Assembly (NCBI GenBank): GCA_945872425.1
Contig: CAMBZE010000005.1
Span: 1-57,979 of the forward strand
Direction: 5' to 3'
DNA: 57,979 bases
Origin: Methylotenera oryzisoli
GTDB lineage: Bacteria; Pseudomonadota; Gammaproteobacteria; Burkholderiales; Methylophilaceae
The notes under the pieces are model-generated. The model worked only from the letters and a program-made list of their open reading frames with translations. It ran no database searches and was not told where the DNA came from. Positions 26,090 to 37,053 of the stretch are shown here, piece after piece. The position numbers were made by a program, and so were the translations under genes. Within the stretch, counting starts at the first letter, position 1, and each line of letters starts with the position of its first letter.

Positions 26090-27535
26090 TTACTCTCGAA
26101 GTTTATTTTTCTTGTCATCGCCCATTTGCCTTAACTGCTTTAAGCGCGCTTCAACCATAGATTTATGATAAAAATCACCATCATTAGCTTTTACTGCCAA
26201 ATCCATTTGCTCTGTTGCACGGGTAAGGTCATATTTTCTGTAATAGGCCTCGCCCTGCGCCTGATGGCTAAGCAACGCCTGATTTTGCATGGTATACGCT
26301 TTGGCCAGCACATCATACAAATAAGCATCATCAGGATACAAAGACTGCTTTTCCTTAACAAGTTGCACCGCTTTATCTGCCTGTTTAATCGCCAAAAAAT
26401 GTTCGGCATAACCATAAATCAAAGCCCGATTATCCGGATAAAGTTTCAGCGCATCAGCATATTGCTTGGCTGCCAGTTGTGGGTCATTTCTGGCAACGGC
26501 CAAGCGCGCAGTTAAATTTTCTATCATGGCGTGTTGCGGTGCATTTCTTTTAAGCCAAGCGAGCTCTTTTTCAGCTTGCACAAACGCACTCTTCAACACA
26601 TAGGCAACGGCCAACCCATAATGCTCGGCCGTCTCATTGGTATATCGGTGCTCACGTATATTCTGCTCAAACACATCAACCACAGCTTGCACCCCACGCT
26701 GTGTTGTGCGCAACTTGGCGCGCACGTACTGAAACTCTACGCTATCTGCTACTTGCCGATACGGCATTTGCTCCACGCGATTTGCCACATCAGCGATACG
26801 CTCACTCGTGAGCGGATGAGTGCGTAAAAAGCTTGGCGCACCACCCTCGGCAAAGCGTGAGCCACGCTGCAAGGTCGAAAAAAATTCAGGCATGGCGCGC
26901 ACATCAAAACCGCCACTATCCAATATTTGCAGGCCGATACGATCAGCCTCGCGCTCATGTTCACGCGTGTAATCAAGCTGGTTCTGCACCCCCACCGCCG
27001 ATGCTGCAGTCATCGCGCCCGAGGCAAGCTGCGGATTAGAACGCGCCACCAGCAACGCCAACGCGAGCCCTGCTATATTTTTTAATGTGTCATATTTTTG
27101 TGCAGCCAACATACGCGCCAGATGTCGCTGCGTAACATGGCCAATTTCATGCCCAAGCACACTTGCCAACTCAGACTCACTGTTCGCACTCAAGATCAAC
27201 CCCGTGTGTACGCCTATCACTCCGCCCGGCATAGCAAACGCATTGATTGAATTATCGCGCACCACAAAAAAGTTAAACTTCTGGCGCTTATCCGGCCCAT
27301 TGGCAACTAATCTTGCCCCCAATGACTGCAAATAATCCGTGACTTCCACATCTTGCAATACATCATCACTCACGGCGACTTCACGCAAGATTTGTTCTGC
27401 AATGGCCTGCTCTTGCAGCGGTGATAATACGGTCGCCGACACATCGCCCAAATCCGGCAACTCATTCGCATATAATGTTGGCAAAGCAACCAATGCGGTT
27501 AACGTCAAAATAATAATTGGTAACTTTAATTTCAT
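26090..27535 (-). CDS. BepA-like periplasmic M48 metalloprotease with TPR repeats
   Basis: A periplasmic zinc protease and chaperone-like protein related to E. coli BepA (YfgC), which takes part in outer-membrane protein and LptD assembly. It has 481 residues from the start [12 protein letters not shown], with a signal peptide ending near LYA. The zinc motif HEIGH is at 129-133 and the third ligand is in [15 protein letters not shown], so it appears active. The C-terminal half is TPR-like helical repeats (for example [20 protein letters not shown]). The open frame extends upstream to 27571, but the signal peptide sets the start. Divergent from moaC. Confidence 0.9.
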   Translation of the reverse strand: MKLKLPIIILTLTALVALPTLYANELPDLGDVSATVLSPLQEQAIAEQILREVAVSDDVLQDVEVTDYLQSLGARLVANGPDKRQKFNFFVVRDNSINAFAMPGGVIGVHTGLILSANSESELASVLGHEIGHVTQRHLARMLAAQKYDTLKNIAGLALALLVARSNPQLASGAMTAASAVGVQNQLDYTREHEREADRIGLQILDSGGFDVRAMPEFFSTLQRGSRFAEGGAPSFLRTHPLTSERIADVANRVEQMPYRQVADSVEFQYVRAKLRTTQRGVQAVVDVFEQNIREHRYTNETAEHYGLAVAYVLKSAFVQAEKELAWLKRNAPQHAMIENLTARLAVARNDPQLAAKQYADALKLYPDNRALIYGYAEHFLAIKQADKAVQLVKEKQSLYPDDAYLYDVLAKAYTMQNQALLSHQAQGEAYYRKYDLTRATEQMDLAVKANDGDFYHKSMVEARLKQLRQMGDDKKNKLRE

Positions 27536-27598
27536 TATTGCTATGATAGCGTTAGTATCAAAATGTTGCATAAATTACTCACACACCCTGAAATCCAT

Positions 27599-28078
27599 AT
27601 GAATACACTGACCCATTTTGACAACAGCGGCCAAGCACACATGGTAGATGTAGGTGCAAAGGCAGAAACGCACCGTATTGCTATCGCCACCGGCCGCATC
27701 AGCATGCTGCCTGCGACCATTAAACTGATTCAACAAGGCAATGCCAAAAAAGGGGATGTATTAGGCATTGCCCGTATTGCTGCCATTCAAGCCAGCAAAA
27801 AAACTTCTGATTTAATTCCGCTCTGTCATCCAATAGCGTTAACGCGAGTTGCAGTGACGTTTGATATCGTTGAGGATACTTCAAGTGTCGTGTGCACCGC
27901 CACCACTGAAACCTTTGGCAAAACCGGGGTGGAGATGGAAGCGCTCAGCGCGGTCAGTGTGGGCTTGCTCACTATCTACGACATGTGCAAAGCAGCAGAC
28001 CGTGGCATGACCATAAGCGACATCAAGCTACTGGAAAAGCACGGAGGGAAATCTGGTGATTGGGTTGGCGCAACATAA
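27599..28078 (+). CDS. moaC: Cyclic pyranopterin monophosphate synthase
   Basis: MoaC acts after MoaA in molybdenum cofactor synthesis, forming cyclic pyranopterin monophosphate. The 159 residues show all family blocks: [58 protein letters not shown] and [10 protein letters not shown] followed by GGKSGDW. The start at MNTLTHFD is chosen because the family begins there; the frame upstream to 27563 is non-conserved. No other molybdenum cofactor gene is in the window. Confidence 0.95.
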   Translation: MNTLTHFDNSGQAHMVDVGAKAETHRIAIATGRISMLPATIKLIQQGNAKKGDVLGIARIAAIQASKKTSDLIPLCHPIALTRVAVTFDIVEDTSSVVCTATTETFGKTGVEMEALSAVSVGLLTIYDMCKAADRGMTISDIKLLEKHGGKSGDWVGAT

Positions 28079-28096
28079 CGCCAATTATTACGGATT

Positions 28097-30679
28097 CTAT
28101 GCGTTCGCCACTAACCGCTCAAAACCAGAGGCAGCAACCGGTTTGCTGAAATAGGTGCCTTGAAAATAACGACAGCCAAATGACTTCAATAACTCAAACT
28201 GTTCCAGCTGCTCAACACCTTCGGCCACAATATCACATTGAATTGCCTTACCCATGGTAACCACCATTTGTATAATGGCTGCGCCACTTGCATCCGTCAG
28301 TGCGTCATGCACGAATGATTGGTCAATTTTAATTTGGGCAACTGGTAGTTTTTTCAGGTAGACCAGTGATGAATGTCCCGTGCCAAAATCATCTAACGAT
28401 ACTCCTATCCCCATTTGCCTTAACTCTTTCATTTTATTGATAACATCCTCAATATTATCAACCACAGCCGTTTCAGTAAGTTCCAGTTTTAGCAAAGCAG
28501 GATCAATGCCGGTCGTCTCAAGAATTTCGCCCAATTCTTGAATAAAATGAATGTATGAAAACTGTTTTGCGCTAACATTCACCAAAAGCCGGATTTTATT
28601 GAGCTGAGGATGACTTTCCCATGCTTGAATCTGCTGACAGGTCTGTTGCAGTACCCAATGCCCGATTTTGATGATTTGATTATCTCTCTCGGCAATGGGT
28701 ATAAATTCCGCAGGGCTAATATTGCCCATCACTGGATGCGTCCACCTTAACAACACTTCTGCCGCGACAACATTTTCATCTACATCTACAATACTCTGGT
28801 AGTTAAGATGAAACTCCTGATTATTGAGCGCTATCGACAGCGCGGATTCCATGGATAAAGCCTTTTCTATACGTTCTTGCACGCTTTTATCATAAAAGCG
28901 ACAAATATTGCGTCCGGCGACTTTGGATTGATACATTGCAATATCGGCATGTTTTAAATGCTCTTCAAAATCAAGCTGGTTGTCATGAAACAAAGTGACA
29001 CCTAAACTCGCACTCGTATTAAATTCAAATAGCCCTAAATAATAACTTTTACTCAATTCTGCCAATATTTTTTGTGTGATTTCGCTCACTTGTTGATACG
29101 CCACATTTTGATGCGTATCCAGATTTTCAACAATCACGACAAACTCATCCCCGCCTAACCGTGCAACGGTATCACATGCCCGAATGACATTTTTGATTCT
29201 ATTGGCGACTTCAATCAGCAGTAGGTCACCCACATCGTGACCTTTAGCATCATTCAGTAATTTAAAGTTATCCAAATCTATAAAAACAAGTGCGCAGTAA
29301 CTTCTTGCGCGCTGACTGATCAATGCCGCACGCTGAAAACGGTCTGCCAGTAAGCGCCGGTTTGGCAGCCCTGTCAATACATCGTAATAAGCAAATCTCT
29401 CTATTTCTTGTCGCGCTTTTTTTTGTTCTGAAATATCACGGATAAAACCTGTCACCAGAGATAGGCCACCCTCCTCCAAGGCGATCAGCGTCAGCTCAAC
29501 CGGGAATTCACTGCCATCCGCCCGCATCGCGGTAATTTCTATGCGCTGGTTAAAAATAGGCTTCTCGCCTGTAAACGCATATTGCCGATAGCCATCATCA
29601 TGAAATTTGCGTAGTTGTGGCGGAATAATCATCTTGGACAAAAGCTCGCCCAGAACTTGCTCTTTTTTATAACCAAAAATTTGTTCTGCGGCCGGATTGA
29701 ACTCCACACACTCGCCGGCATTGTTGATTGTCACGATGGCATCTAATGCACCATCAATGATAGCTTTCAGCTTTTTATCCTGTTCATGCAACACTCTTTC
29801 AGCAAGGTTTCGTTTAAGCTGTGATGCCGAAATAAGCAGCATGGTCACTACCAATGTCACCATGAATATCCACAACGAAAAAATATCTTCACTGATATCG
29901 GTGCTGTAGAAAGCGCCATGCCCGCTAGCGGTAAACCACACGACAACGCCAGCCACACCAATCACAACGAACGAGCCACCTACAATGCCAAAATACATAG
30001 AGGCCCAAATAAAAATGGGTAGAATCAACAAGATTGATAGCATGAATTGTCTATTCACACTTGAAATCAAAGATAAAATGACAAGTTCACAAATGACAAA
30101 TATGATCACCCAGGCGAATAGTTGATAATATTGTTGCACATATACCTGTAAGCGCTGTTTGCCAACATTAAGTACCAACGGCAGCACAAGTAGCACGCCG
30201 ACACTATCACCCACCCACCAAGTTAACCATATTTCAGCGAAGTTCTCTGGTGCAGCTAACCCGCTGAAATACAAAGCGAGTACACCCCCTGACGCTGAAA
30301 TAGACATGCCAAGCAAGGCGATACCCACCATCAGCACGATGTCTACTTCCCTTATTAGCTGATAATTAAAATGAATTTTTTTTAGCAAATGGGCAGCAAA
30401 GAATGGGGCTAACGTGTTGGTGCAGGCGATGGTTGCAGAAGTGATAAAGGGTAGGCCAATCGACATCTCAACTAAAAGCGCTGCGATGTAAATAATCGGC
30501 AGGCTGACATTACCCCAACGCATGATTGCACCAACAGCAATGCCTGTTGGTAGCCAAATCATGGTAACTACAGACTCCTTATAAGGCAGCATGTGCCCAA
30601 GTTTAGCCGTAATAAAATAGGCTAATGCCACTAGCGCAAAGGTGACGGCTAGTGATTTTGAAGGGGTCAATTGAGGCAT
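28097..30679 (-). CDS. MASE1-PAS-GGDEF-EAL cyclic di-GMP signalling protein
   Basis: An inner-membrane sensor of 860 residues. The MASE1 domain with about eight helices spans 1-290. A PAS domain follows at about 305-420 (GALDAIVTINNAGECVEFNP). The diguanylate cyclase domain has an intact GGDEF at 509-513, and a phosphodiesterase-type EAL domain lies at about 600-855. The EAL signature reads EVL (641-643) instead of EAL, but LVNVSAKQF, LELTETA, DDFGTGHSSL, KID and EGVE are present, so activity is possible. It starts 20 bases past the trpE stop on the same strand; a 13-base duplication lies between them. Confidence 0.9.
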   Translation of the reverse strand: MPQLTPSKSLAVTFALVALAYFITAKLGHMLPYKESVVTMIWLPTGIAVGAIMRWGNVSLPIIYIAALLVEMSIGLPFITSATIACTNTLAPFFAAHLLKKIHFNYQLIREVDIVLMVGIALLGMSISASGGVLALYFSGLAAPENFAEIWLTWWVGDSVGVLLVLPLVLNVGKQRLQVYVQQYYQLFAWVIIFVICELVILSLISSVNRQFMLSILLILPIFIWASMYFGIVGGSFVVIGVAGVVVWFTASGHGAFYSTDISEDIFSLWIFMVTLVVTMLLISASQLKRNLAERVLHEQDKKLKAIIDGALDAIVTINNAGECVEFNPAAEQIFGYKKEQVLGELLSKMIIPPQLRKFHDDGYRQYAFTGEKPIFNQRIEITAMRADGSEFPVELTLIALEEGGLSLVTGFIRDISEQKKARQEIERFAYYDVLTGLPNRRLLADRFQRAALISQRARSYCALVFIDLDNFKLLNDAKGHDVGDLLLIEVANRIKNVIRACDTVARLGGDEFVVIVENLDTHQNVAYQQVSEITQKILAELSKSYYLGLFEFNTSASLGVTLFHDNQLDFEEHLKHADIAMYQSKVAGRNICRFYDKSVQERIEKALSMESALSIALNNQEFHLNYQSIVDVDENVVAAEVLLRWTHPVMGNISPAEFIPIAERDNQIIKIGHWVLQQTCQQIQAWESHPQLNKIRLLVNVSAKQFSYIHFIQELGEILETTGIDPALLKLELTETAVVDNIEDVINKMKELRQMGIGVSLDDFGTGHSSLVYLKKLPVAQIKIDQSFVHDALTDASGAAIIQMVVTMGKAIQCDIVAEGVEQLEQFELLKSFGCRYFQGTYFSKPVAASGFERLVANA

Positions 30680-30705
30680 GATGGTACTAAATGATGGTAC
30701 TAAAT
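30680..30705. repeat. 13-base tandem duplication between trpE and the GGDEF-EAL gene
   Basis: GATGGTACTAAAT occurs twice back to back. The second copy spans the trpE stop codon and the first lies directly before the start codon of the next gene. It looks like a recent slippage duplication. Confidence 0.85.
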
Positions 30706-32184
30706 ATTGACATCCAGTCCTGCTTGCACTAATTCTGCTGCACGCAATACTGCACGCGCTTTGTTTTGCGTTTCAATCCATTCACTTTGTGGAACAGAGT
30801 CAGCGACAATGCCTGCCCCCGCCTGCACATAAAGCCTATTGTTTTTAATCACACCAGTTCTGATGGCAATCGCTACGTCCATGTCGCCATTAAAGCCTAA
30901 ATAACCCACTGCCCCTGCGTAAATACCACGCTTGCCGGGTTCCAGTTCGTCAATAATCTCCATCGCACGCACTTTGGGTGCGCCACTGACCGTGCCAGCC
31001 GGAAATGTGGCTTTAATCACATCAATTGCATCCATATCCGGCTTGAGCTTGCCTTCAACGTTACTCACAATGTGCATCACGTGCGAATAGCGCTCAATCA
31101 TCATGTTGTCTGTCACTTTGACCGAACCGGTCACGGCAACCCGACCGACATCATTTCGCCCTAAATCCATTAGCTGAACATGCTCCGCGCGCTCTTTAGG
31201 GTCAGCCAACAATTCTTCAGCCAAAGCGATATCCTGTTCGCGCGTTTTACCGCGCGGGCGGGTACCCGCAATCGGGCGCGCAGTCACTGTGCCGTTTTCA
31301 AGACGCACTAGAATTTCAGGCGAGGCGCCCACTACGTGATGATCGCCCATGTCGTAATAAAACATGTAAGGTGATGGATTCAAGCTACGCAAGGCACGGT
31401 ACAGCGAAAGCGGCGGTGCAGAAAACGCTTGCGACATGCGCTGCGACAACACTACCTGCATAATATCGCCGTCCAGAATGTATTGCTGCGCGCGCTTGAC
31501 GGCAGCTTTGAAGTTTTCTTCGCCAAATTCTGAGGTGGCTTCGGTCTTTGCTGTGGCAACTGCCTCGGGAATCGTCACGGTTTTGCGTAACATTGCGGCT
31601 AAATTGCTTAGGCGATGACGAGCATTTTGGTAGGCATCAATTTCTGACGTGTCAGCATAAACAATAAAGTAAAGCTTACCGCTTAAATTATCCACCACAG
31701 CCAGTTCTTCTGACACCATCAACAACACATCCGGCACGTTAATGTCATCGGGCTTGATTGTATGCGCTAAACGTTTCTCGATATAGCGCACAGTGTCATA
31801 GCCAAAATAGCCGGCCAAACCGCCCGTGAAGCGCGGCAAACCTTCGTAAGGCGGCGTTTTGAACCGCGCCTGGTAGCTTTTGACAAAATCCAGAGGATTG
31901 ATATTTTCGGCAACTTCAACCACAGCGCTGCCCTCAAACACCTGAACTTGTTTGCCATAGGCCACAATACGTGTTTTTGCAGGCAGGCCAATAATCGAGT
32001 AGCGGCCAAAGCGCTCGCCACCCTGCACAGATTCCAGTAAATATGAAAAAGGTTGATTCGCCAGCTTGAGATAAAGCGACAATGGGGTATCAAGGTCGGC
32101 AAAGGTTTCCAGCACCAACGGGATACGGTTATATCCCTGCGCCGCTAAAGCGTCAAATTCGGTTTGATTGATAGTACTCAACAT
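30700..32184 (-). CDS. trpE: Anthranilate synthase component I
   Basis: Makes anthranilate from chorismate using ammonia from TrpG, the first committed step of tryptophan synthesis. The 494 residues have an N-terminal feedback-binding domain with [18 protein letters not shown], where the Ser of LLES is the usual tryptophan-inhibition site. The chorismate-binding domain has [57 protein letters not shown] and [15 protein letters not shown]. It follows gph and rpe, a classic order, but trpG, trpD and trpC do not follow it here. Confidence 0.95.
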   Translation of the reverse strand: MLSTINQTEFDALAAQGYNRIPLVLETFADLDTPLSLYLKLANQPFSYLLESVQGGERFGRYSIIGLPAKTRIVAYGKQVQVFEGSAVVEVAENINPLDFVKSYQARFKTPPYEGLPRFTGGLAGYFGYDTVRYIEKRLAHTIKPDDINVPDVLLMVSEELAVVDNLSGKLYFIVYADTSEIDAYQNARHRLSNLAAMLRKTVTIPEAVATAKTEATSEFGEENFKAAVKRAQQYILDGDIMQVVLSQRMSQAFSAPPLSLYRALRSLNPSPYMFYYDMGDHHVVGASPEILVRLENGTVTARPIAGTRPRGKTREQDIALAEELLADPKERAEHVQLMDLGRNDVGRVAVTGSVKVTDNMMIERYSHVMHIVSNVEGKLKPDMDAIDVIKATFPAGTVSGAPKVRAMEIIDELEPGKRGIYAGAVGYLGFNGDMDVAIAIRTGVIKNNRLYVQAGAGIVADSVPQSEWIETQNKARAVLRAAELVQAGLDVNI

Positions 32185-32234
32185 AAAATTCTCACGTACT
32201 TAAAAAATAAATGCGTTAGCCATTCGTTAGCTAC

Positions 32235-32909
32235 TCAAAGGCAATGTAGTAAATCCAGTATGTCACCAATGTTGTCAATCAACGCATCAACCTCACCCGC
32301 CTTGATACACTGCTCTTGATTGTAACCATAAGGCACAGCAAACATCATACAGCCAGCACTGCGTGCGGCACTAATATCCGTTTTTGAATCGCCTATCAGC
32401 GCAACTTCTTGCACAGAAACGCCAAATTGTTCACACACGTAAAAAATTTGATCTGGCGCAGGCTTCTTTTTATGCAAAGTATCACCCGATACCACTAAAT
32501 CAAAATATGACAATAAATCAATTTTTTCTAACAAAGCCAAGGTGAAGCTGGCTGGTTTATTTGTGACACAAGCCATACGCAAGCCAGCCTTTTTAATGGC
32601 TTGTAAACCAGCCACCACATTTGGGTAAGGCTGACTCTCGGTCACAATTTGCGCGTAATACTCAAAAAACAACGGTTGCGCTATTGCCATCAAAGCAGGC
32701 TCCGGCTCACCATCCAACCGCCCGGTTAAGCAACGCTTAATCAATGTGGTTGCACCATCACCAATGTAAGTAGTAATTTGCGCGGTAGTCAGTGTTGGTA
32801 AATGTATTTTTGCCAACATGCTATTCGCCGCCCGCGCAATTTCTGGTGCGGTGTGAACCAACGTGCCGTCCAAATCGATCAAGACGGCTTTAATCGCAAA
32901 ACTTACCAA
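32235..32909 (-). CDS. gph: Phosphoglycolate phosphatase
   Basis: A HAD-superfamily phosphatase that clears 2-phosphoglycolate. The 224 residues show motif I LIDLDGTLVHTAPEI, motif II MACVTNKPASF, the Lys of KKKPAPDQIFYVCE and motif IV ALIGDSKTDISAARSAGC. The start is TTG, directly after the rpe stop codon (TAATTG), so translation is probably coupled. The rpe-gph-trpE order is common in proteobacteria. A general sugar-phosphate role cannot be excluded. Confidence 0.9.
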   Translation of the reverse strand: MVSFAIKAVLIDLDGTLVHTAPEIARAANSMLAKIHLPTLTTAQITTYIGDGATTLIKRCLTGRLDGEPEPALMAIAQPLFFEYYAQIVTESQPYPNVVAGLQAIKKAGLRMACVTNKPASFTLALLEKIDLLSYFDLVVSGDTLHKKKPAPDQIFYVCEQFGVSVQEVALIGDSKTDISAARSAGCMMFAVPYGYNQEQCIKAGEVDALIDNIGDILDLLHCL

Positions 32910-33620
32910 TTATTTAACAGTTGCCAACGCATCGCGCAGTGATTGCACTACAGTATTGTAACGGTTAGGGTCAGTATCTTTAGCCGCACCAAACACCGCT
33001 GAACCGGCTACAAACGTATCGGCACCTGCACGTGCAATATCTGCAATATTTTGCGCATTAACACCGCCATCGACTTCAAGCCAGATTTGACGACCTGTTT
33101 TCTCGTAATACGCATCAATACGCGCACGTACTTGTGTCAACTTATTCAAAGTTTCAGGAATGAATTTTTGACCACCAAAACCAGGGTTAACTGACATCAA
33201 TAAAATCATGTCCACTTTATCCATCACGTAATCCAAGTAGTGCAATGGTGTGGCTGGATTGAATACCAAACCGGATTTACAGCCCAATTCGCGCACCAGT
33301 GAAAGGCTACGATCAATATGTTCTGACGCTTCCGGGTGGAAAGTAATAATGTTTGCACCTGCTTTTGCAAAATCAGGAATAATGCGATCCACCGGTTTTA
33401 CCATCAAATGCACATCAATCAATGCGCCCACTTTTTTTGCCGTTTCACGAATGGCATCACACACCAAAGGGCCAATCGTCAAGTTGGGCACGTAGTGGTT
33501 ATCCATCACATCAAAGTGCACAATATCTGTACCGGAAGTGATGACATCTTCAATCTCTTGGCCAAGTTTGGCGAAATTTGCAGAAAGAATACTAGGGGCA
33601 ATTCTAAAAGTTTTATCCAT
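32910..33620 (-). CDS. rpe: Ribulose-phosphate 3-epimerase
   Basis: Interconverts ribulose 5-phosphate and xylulose 5-phosphate in the pentose phosphate pathway. In a methylotroph with the ribulose monophosphate cycle it would also help regenerate the formaldehyde acceptor, which is an inference. The 236 residues carry [63 protein letters not shown] and [20 protein letters not shown], including the metal-binding His and Asp residues. It is the first gene of the rpe-gph-trpE run. Confidence 0.96.
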   Translation of the reverse strand: MDKTFRIAPSILSANFAKLGQEIEDVITSGTDIVHFDVMDNHYVPNLTIGPLVCDAIRETAKKVGALIDVHLMVKPVDRIIPDFAKAGANIITFHPEASEHIDRSLSLVRELGCKSGLVFNPATPLHYLDYVMDKVDMILLMSVNPGFGGQKFIPETLNKLTQVRARIDAYYEKTGRQIWLEVDGGVNAQNIADIARAGADTFVAGSAVFGAAKDTDPNRYNTVVQSLRDALATVK

Positions 33621-33820
33621 GATGTGAGTCCGTCAAATTAAAAATAACGCTAAACGGTTATTTTAACCCAGTTTTTTGATTTGGCGGCGCCGATTTAGCG
33701 GCACAGCTTGCCATCCAATGAGGTGCTTTGGATCACTGGTATCGCAATCAAAAATTCCAATAACACGCTAAGTTGATGTATTTCTTGCTTAACATAGGCC
33801 AATCCATCAAAATTACGCCT

Positions 33821-35080
33821 ATGCAACTTTATGTTATCGGTGTTAACCATACCACCGCCCCCATCCAAATCCGTGAGCATGTAGCCTTTAATAGCGAACA
33901 CCTCGGCAGCGCTTTGCGCGAACTGACCCAGCATGATGCGTCTGAGGCCGCCATTTTATCTACCTGCAACCGTACAGAGCTTTATTGCAGCACGGATAAT
34001 CCGCAAAAACCACTGGATTGGCTATCGCAATATCACAAGCTGAATAAAGACGCGATTGCACCCTACATCTACACTCTTCCCAATGACGAAGCGGTTAAAC
34101 ACGCGTTTAGAGTAGCTTCCGGCTTGGATAGCATGGTGCTGGGTGAGCCACAAATTCTTGGGCAATTTAAGCAATCCGTCAAAATCGCACAGGACGCCGG
34201 CACACTCGGCACGTTGTTACACAAGCTGTTTCAACGCACGTTTGAAGTAGCAAAAGAAGTGCGCACCAATACAGATATTGGTGCCAATTCCATTTCAATG
34301 GCAGCGGCGGCGGTCAAGCTGGCGCAACGCATTTTTGGTGACATCAGCGCGCAAAAAGTATTATTTATTGGCGCAGGTGAAATGATAGAACTTTGCGCAG
34401 GCCACTTCGCAGCGCAACGCCCAAAAAGCATGACCATTGCTAACCGCAGCATTGAGCGTGGCTCAGCTTTGGCGGAAAAAATCACCTCGCAAGGCACTCA
34501 TGCGCAAGCCATTTTGCTCAACGATTTACCTGCTCACTTCGCCGAATTTGACATTGTGGTTACCTCAACCGCCAGCTCATTGCCAATTATTGGCTTGGGT
34601 ATGGTAGAAAGCGCCCTGAAAGCCCGTCGTCACCGACCGATTTTTATGGTGGACTTAGCCGTCCCGCGCGATATTGAAGCTGAAGTTACTGCGCTGGACG
34701 ACGTATTTTTATACACGGTAGATGATTTGGCGCAAGTGGTGTCTGACGGTATTGAAAATCGCCAATCAGCGGCTGTTGAAGCAGAGATAATTGTTGCCAC
34801 GCGCGTTGATCACTTTATGCAATGGTTTAAAAAACGCGATGCGGTGCCAACAATCAAAGCCTTGCGCGATCAGGTAGATGTCATGCGCAAAACCGAGCTA
34901 GAAAAAGCACTCAAACTGATCCAAAAAGGCGAAAATGCGGAAAAAGCCCTAGAGGCGTTAAGCGTTGCACTTGCCAACAAGTTCTTACACGCACCCAGCC
35001 ACGCCCTGCACCAAACGCATGGTGAAGAACATGCAAAACTCGAAGATATTCTAAAACAGCTTTACCAAATTAAAAGTTAA
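33821..35080 (+). CDS. hemA: Glutamyl-tRNA reductase
   Basis: Reduces glutamyl-tRNA to glutamate-1-semialdehyde with NADPH, the first step of tetrapyrrole synthesis by the C5 route. The 419 residues begin [20 protein letters not shown]; the frame continues upstream but the conserved start is this ATG. The catalytic Cys is in [12 protein letters not shown], and [20 protein letters not shown] and the NADPH fold [19 protein letters not shown] follow. A C-terminal dimerisation helix region ends the protein. It leads into prfA and prmC, a standard operon. Confidence 0.95.
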   Translation: MQLYVIGVNHTTAPIQIREHVAFNSEHLGSALRELTQHDASEAAILSTCNRTELYCSTDNPQKPLDWLSQYHKLNKDAIAPYIYTLPNDEAVKHAFRVASGLDSMVLGEPQILGQFKQSVKIAQDAGTLGTLLHKLFQRTFEVAKEVRTNTDIGANSISMAAAAVKLAQRIFGDISAQKVLFIGAGEMIELCAGHFAAQRPKSMTIANRSIERGSALAEKITSQGTHAQAILLNDLPAHFAEFDIVVTSTASSLPIIGLGMVESALKARRHRPIFMVDLAVPRDIEAEVTALDDVFLYTVDDLAQVVSDGIENRQSAAVEAEIIVATRVDHFMQWFKKRDAVPTIKALRDQVDVMRKTELEKALKLIQKGENAEKALEALSVALANKFLHAPSHALHQTHGEEHAKLEDILKQLYQIKS

Positions 35081-35091
35081 AGAAGCGCCTA

Positions 35092-36174
35092 ATGAAACCT
35101 AGCATGATTAGAAAACTCGCCACTTTGAGCGAGCGTTTAGATGAAATAGATCGTTTGATGAGCAGTGAAGGCATCACTAACGATATGGATAACTACCGCA
35201 AACTCACCCGCGAGCACGCTGAAATTACACCCATTGTGGAACAGTATCGCGAATTTGAGCGGGCAGAGGCTGACATCAAAGAAGCGCAAAACATGCTAAG
35301 CGACCCGGACATGAAAGAATTTGCGCAGGAAGAAATTGAGGCGGGTAAAACCAAACTGGAAAACGTTGAAAAAACACTGCAAACATTGCTGTTACCTAAA
35401 GATCCGAATGACGAAAAAAATATCTTTTTAGAAATTCGCGCTGGCACGGGTGGTGATGAGTCCGGTTTATTTGCAGGCGACCTTTTTAGAATGTACTCAA
35501 GATACGCGGAGCGCCAACGCTGGAAAGTTGAAGTGATGTCTGCCAATGAAGGCGAGATGGGTGGCTACAAAGAAATCATTGTCAAAATTGAAGGTTATGG
35601 TGCGTATTCCAAACTCAAATTTGAGTCTGGCGGTCACCGCGTACAGCGCGTACCCGATACCGAAACACAAGGCCGCATTCATACCAGTGCCTGTACGGTA
35701 GCTGTATTACCGGAAGCAGATGAAGTCACTGATGTCATCATTAACCCCGCTGATATTCGTATTGATACTTATCGTGCCAGTGGTGCGGGTGGTCAACACA
35801 TCAATAAAACCGACTCCGCCGTTCGCATTACCCATGCGCCTACGGGCATTGTGGTGGAATGCCAGGAAGGCCGCAGTCAGCACGCCAACAAGGCGCAAGC
35901 CATGCAAGTGCTCGCGGCGCGTATTAAAGCCAAACAAGTAGATGAGCAACAAAGCAAAATCGCCAGCGAGCGCAAATCGCTCATTGGCAGCGGTGACCGC
36001 AGTGAGCGCATTCGCACCTACAATTATCCACAAGGTCGCATTACTGACCACCGTATCAACCTGACACTGTATAAAATCGATGCGATTACTGAAGGTGATA
36101 TGGATGAGTTAATCGGTGCGCTATCTGCTGAACATCAGGCTGATTTGCTGGCAAGTTTAGGTGAAGACAACTAA
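35092..36174 (+). CDS. prfA: Peptide chain release factor 1
   Basis: Terminates translation at UAA and UAG. The 360 residues contain the catalytic GGQ in [19 protein letters not shown] and the codon-reading loop in [18 protein letters not shown]. The PxT triplet that distinguishes RF1 from RF2 is PDT here (E. coli has PAT). It lies between hemA (11 bases) and prmC (12 bases). PrmC methylates the Gln of GGQ in this very protein, which explains the gene order. Confidence 0.97.
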   Translation: MKPSMIRKLATLSERLDEIDRLMSSEGITNDMDNYRKLTREHAEITPIVEQYREFERAEADIKEAQNMLSDPDMKEFAQEEIEAGKTKLENVEKTLQTLLLPKDPNDEKNIFLEIRAGTGGDESGLFAGDLFRMYSRYAERQRWKVEVMSANEGEMGGYKEIIVKIEGYGAYSKLKFESGGHRVQRVPDTETQGRIHTSACTVAVLPEADEVTDVIINPADIRIDTYRASGAGGQHINKTDSAVRITHAPTGIVVECQEGRSQHANKAQAMQVLAARIKAKQVDEQQSKIASERKSLIGSGDRSERIRTYNYPQGRITDHRINLTLYKIDAITEGDMDELIGALSAEHQADLLASLGEDN

Positions 36175-36186
36175 TCCTTTATAAAG

Positions 36187-37053
36187 ATGAACATTCACCA
36201 AGCGTTGCTCGCAGCGCAAGCCACCCTCGCCCCATCATTGGAAGCAAGTGAAGCAAAACTAGAAGCTCAACTTCTCTTGCAGCATTTGCTCAACGTGAAT
36301 CGGGCGTGGTTGATTGCTCATGCAAATGACACGCTACAAACCAATATCCATGAAGACTTTGAAGCATTATTAAATCGTCGCTTACTAGGCGAGCCCATTG
36401 CCTACATTTTAGGTTGTCGCGAGTTTTACGGTCTTCAACTTAAAGTAACCCCCGACACACTGATTCCACGCCCCGATACAGAAACATTGGTAGAAGCTGT
36501 GTTGGCTAAAGTTTTACCCGATCAAACCGCACATATTTTAGATTTAGGCACTGGCACAGGCGCCATTGCTTTAGCAATCGCAAGCAATCGCCCTCAGGCA
36601 CAGGTGACTGCAATTGATGCTTCACAAGCCGCGCTAGATGTCGCCATTGAAAATGCTACCAGCCTGAACATAAGCAATGTGCACTTTATTTTAAGCGATT
36701 GGTTTGCTGCCATAAACAACGAAAAGTTTGATGTGATTGTGAGCAACCCGCCCTACATTGAAACAAGTGATGCGCACCTCAGCCAAGGTGATTTACGCTT
36801 TGAGCCAATCACTGCGTTAGCTTCCGGTAAAGATGGTCTAAATGACATTCAAAAAATTATAGAGAGTTGCCTGATTCACCTTAAAGCGCAAGGTTGGCTG
36901 ATGCTGGAACATGGGTACAACCAAGCTGAGCAAGTAGCCGATTTGATGGCGCAGGCTGGCTTAGTGAGCATAGAAACAATCAAGGATTTTGGCGGAAATC
37001 ACCGAGTTACCATCGGTAAGAATTCGCTAATTGTGAGTGCACATTGGGGCTAA
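36187..37053 (+). CDS. prmC: Release factor glutamine N5-methyltransferase
   Basis: Methylates the GGQ glutamine of release factors with S-adenosylmethionine. The 288 residues show the helical N-terminal domain (1-80), LIPRPDTETLVEAVL, the SAM site ILDLGTGTGAIALAIA and the catalytic VIVSNPPYIE. GMT-like AspAsp loops in the core are normal. The gene ends overlapping the convergent carbonic anhydrase gene by four bases. Confidence 0.95.
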   Translation: MNIHQALLAAQATLAPSLEASEAKLEAQLLLQHLLNVNRAWLIAHANDTLQTNIHEDFEALLNRRLLGEPIAYILGCREFYGLQLKVTPDTLIPRPDTETLVEAVLAKVLPDQTAHILDLGTGTGAIALAIASNRPQAQVTAIDASQAALDVAIENATSLNISNVHFILSDWFAAINNEKFDVIVSNPPYIETSDAHLSQGDLRFEPITALASGKDGLNDIQKIIESCLIHLKAQGWLMLEHGYNQAEQVADLMAQAGLVSIETIKDFGGNHRVTIGKNSLIVSAHWG

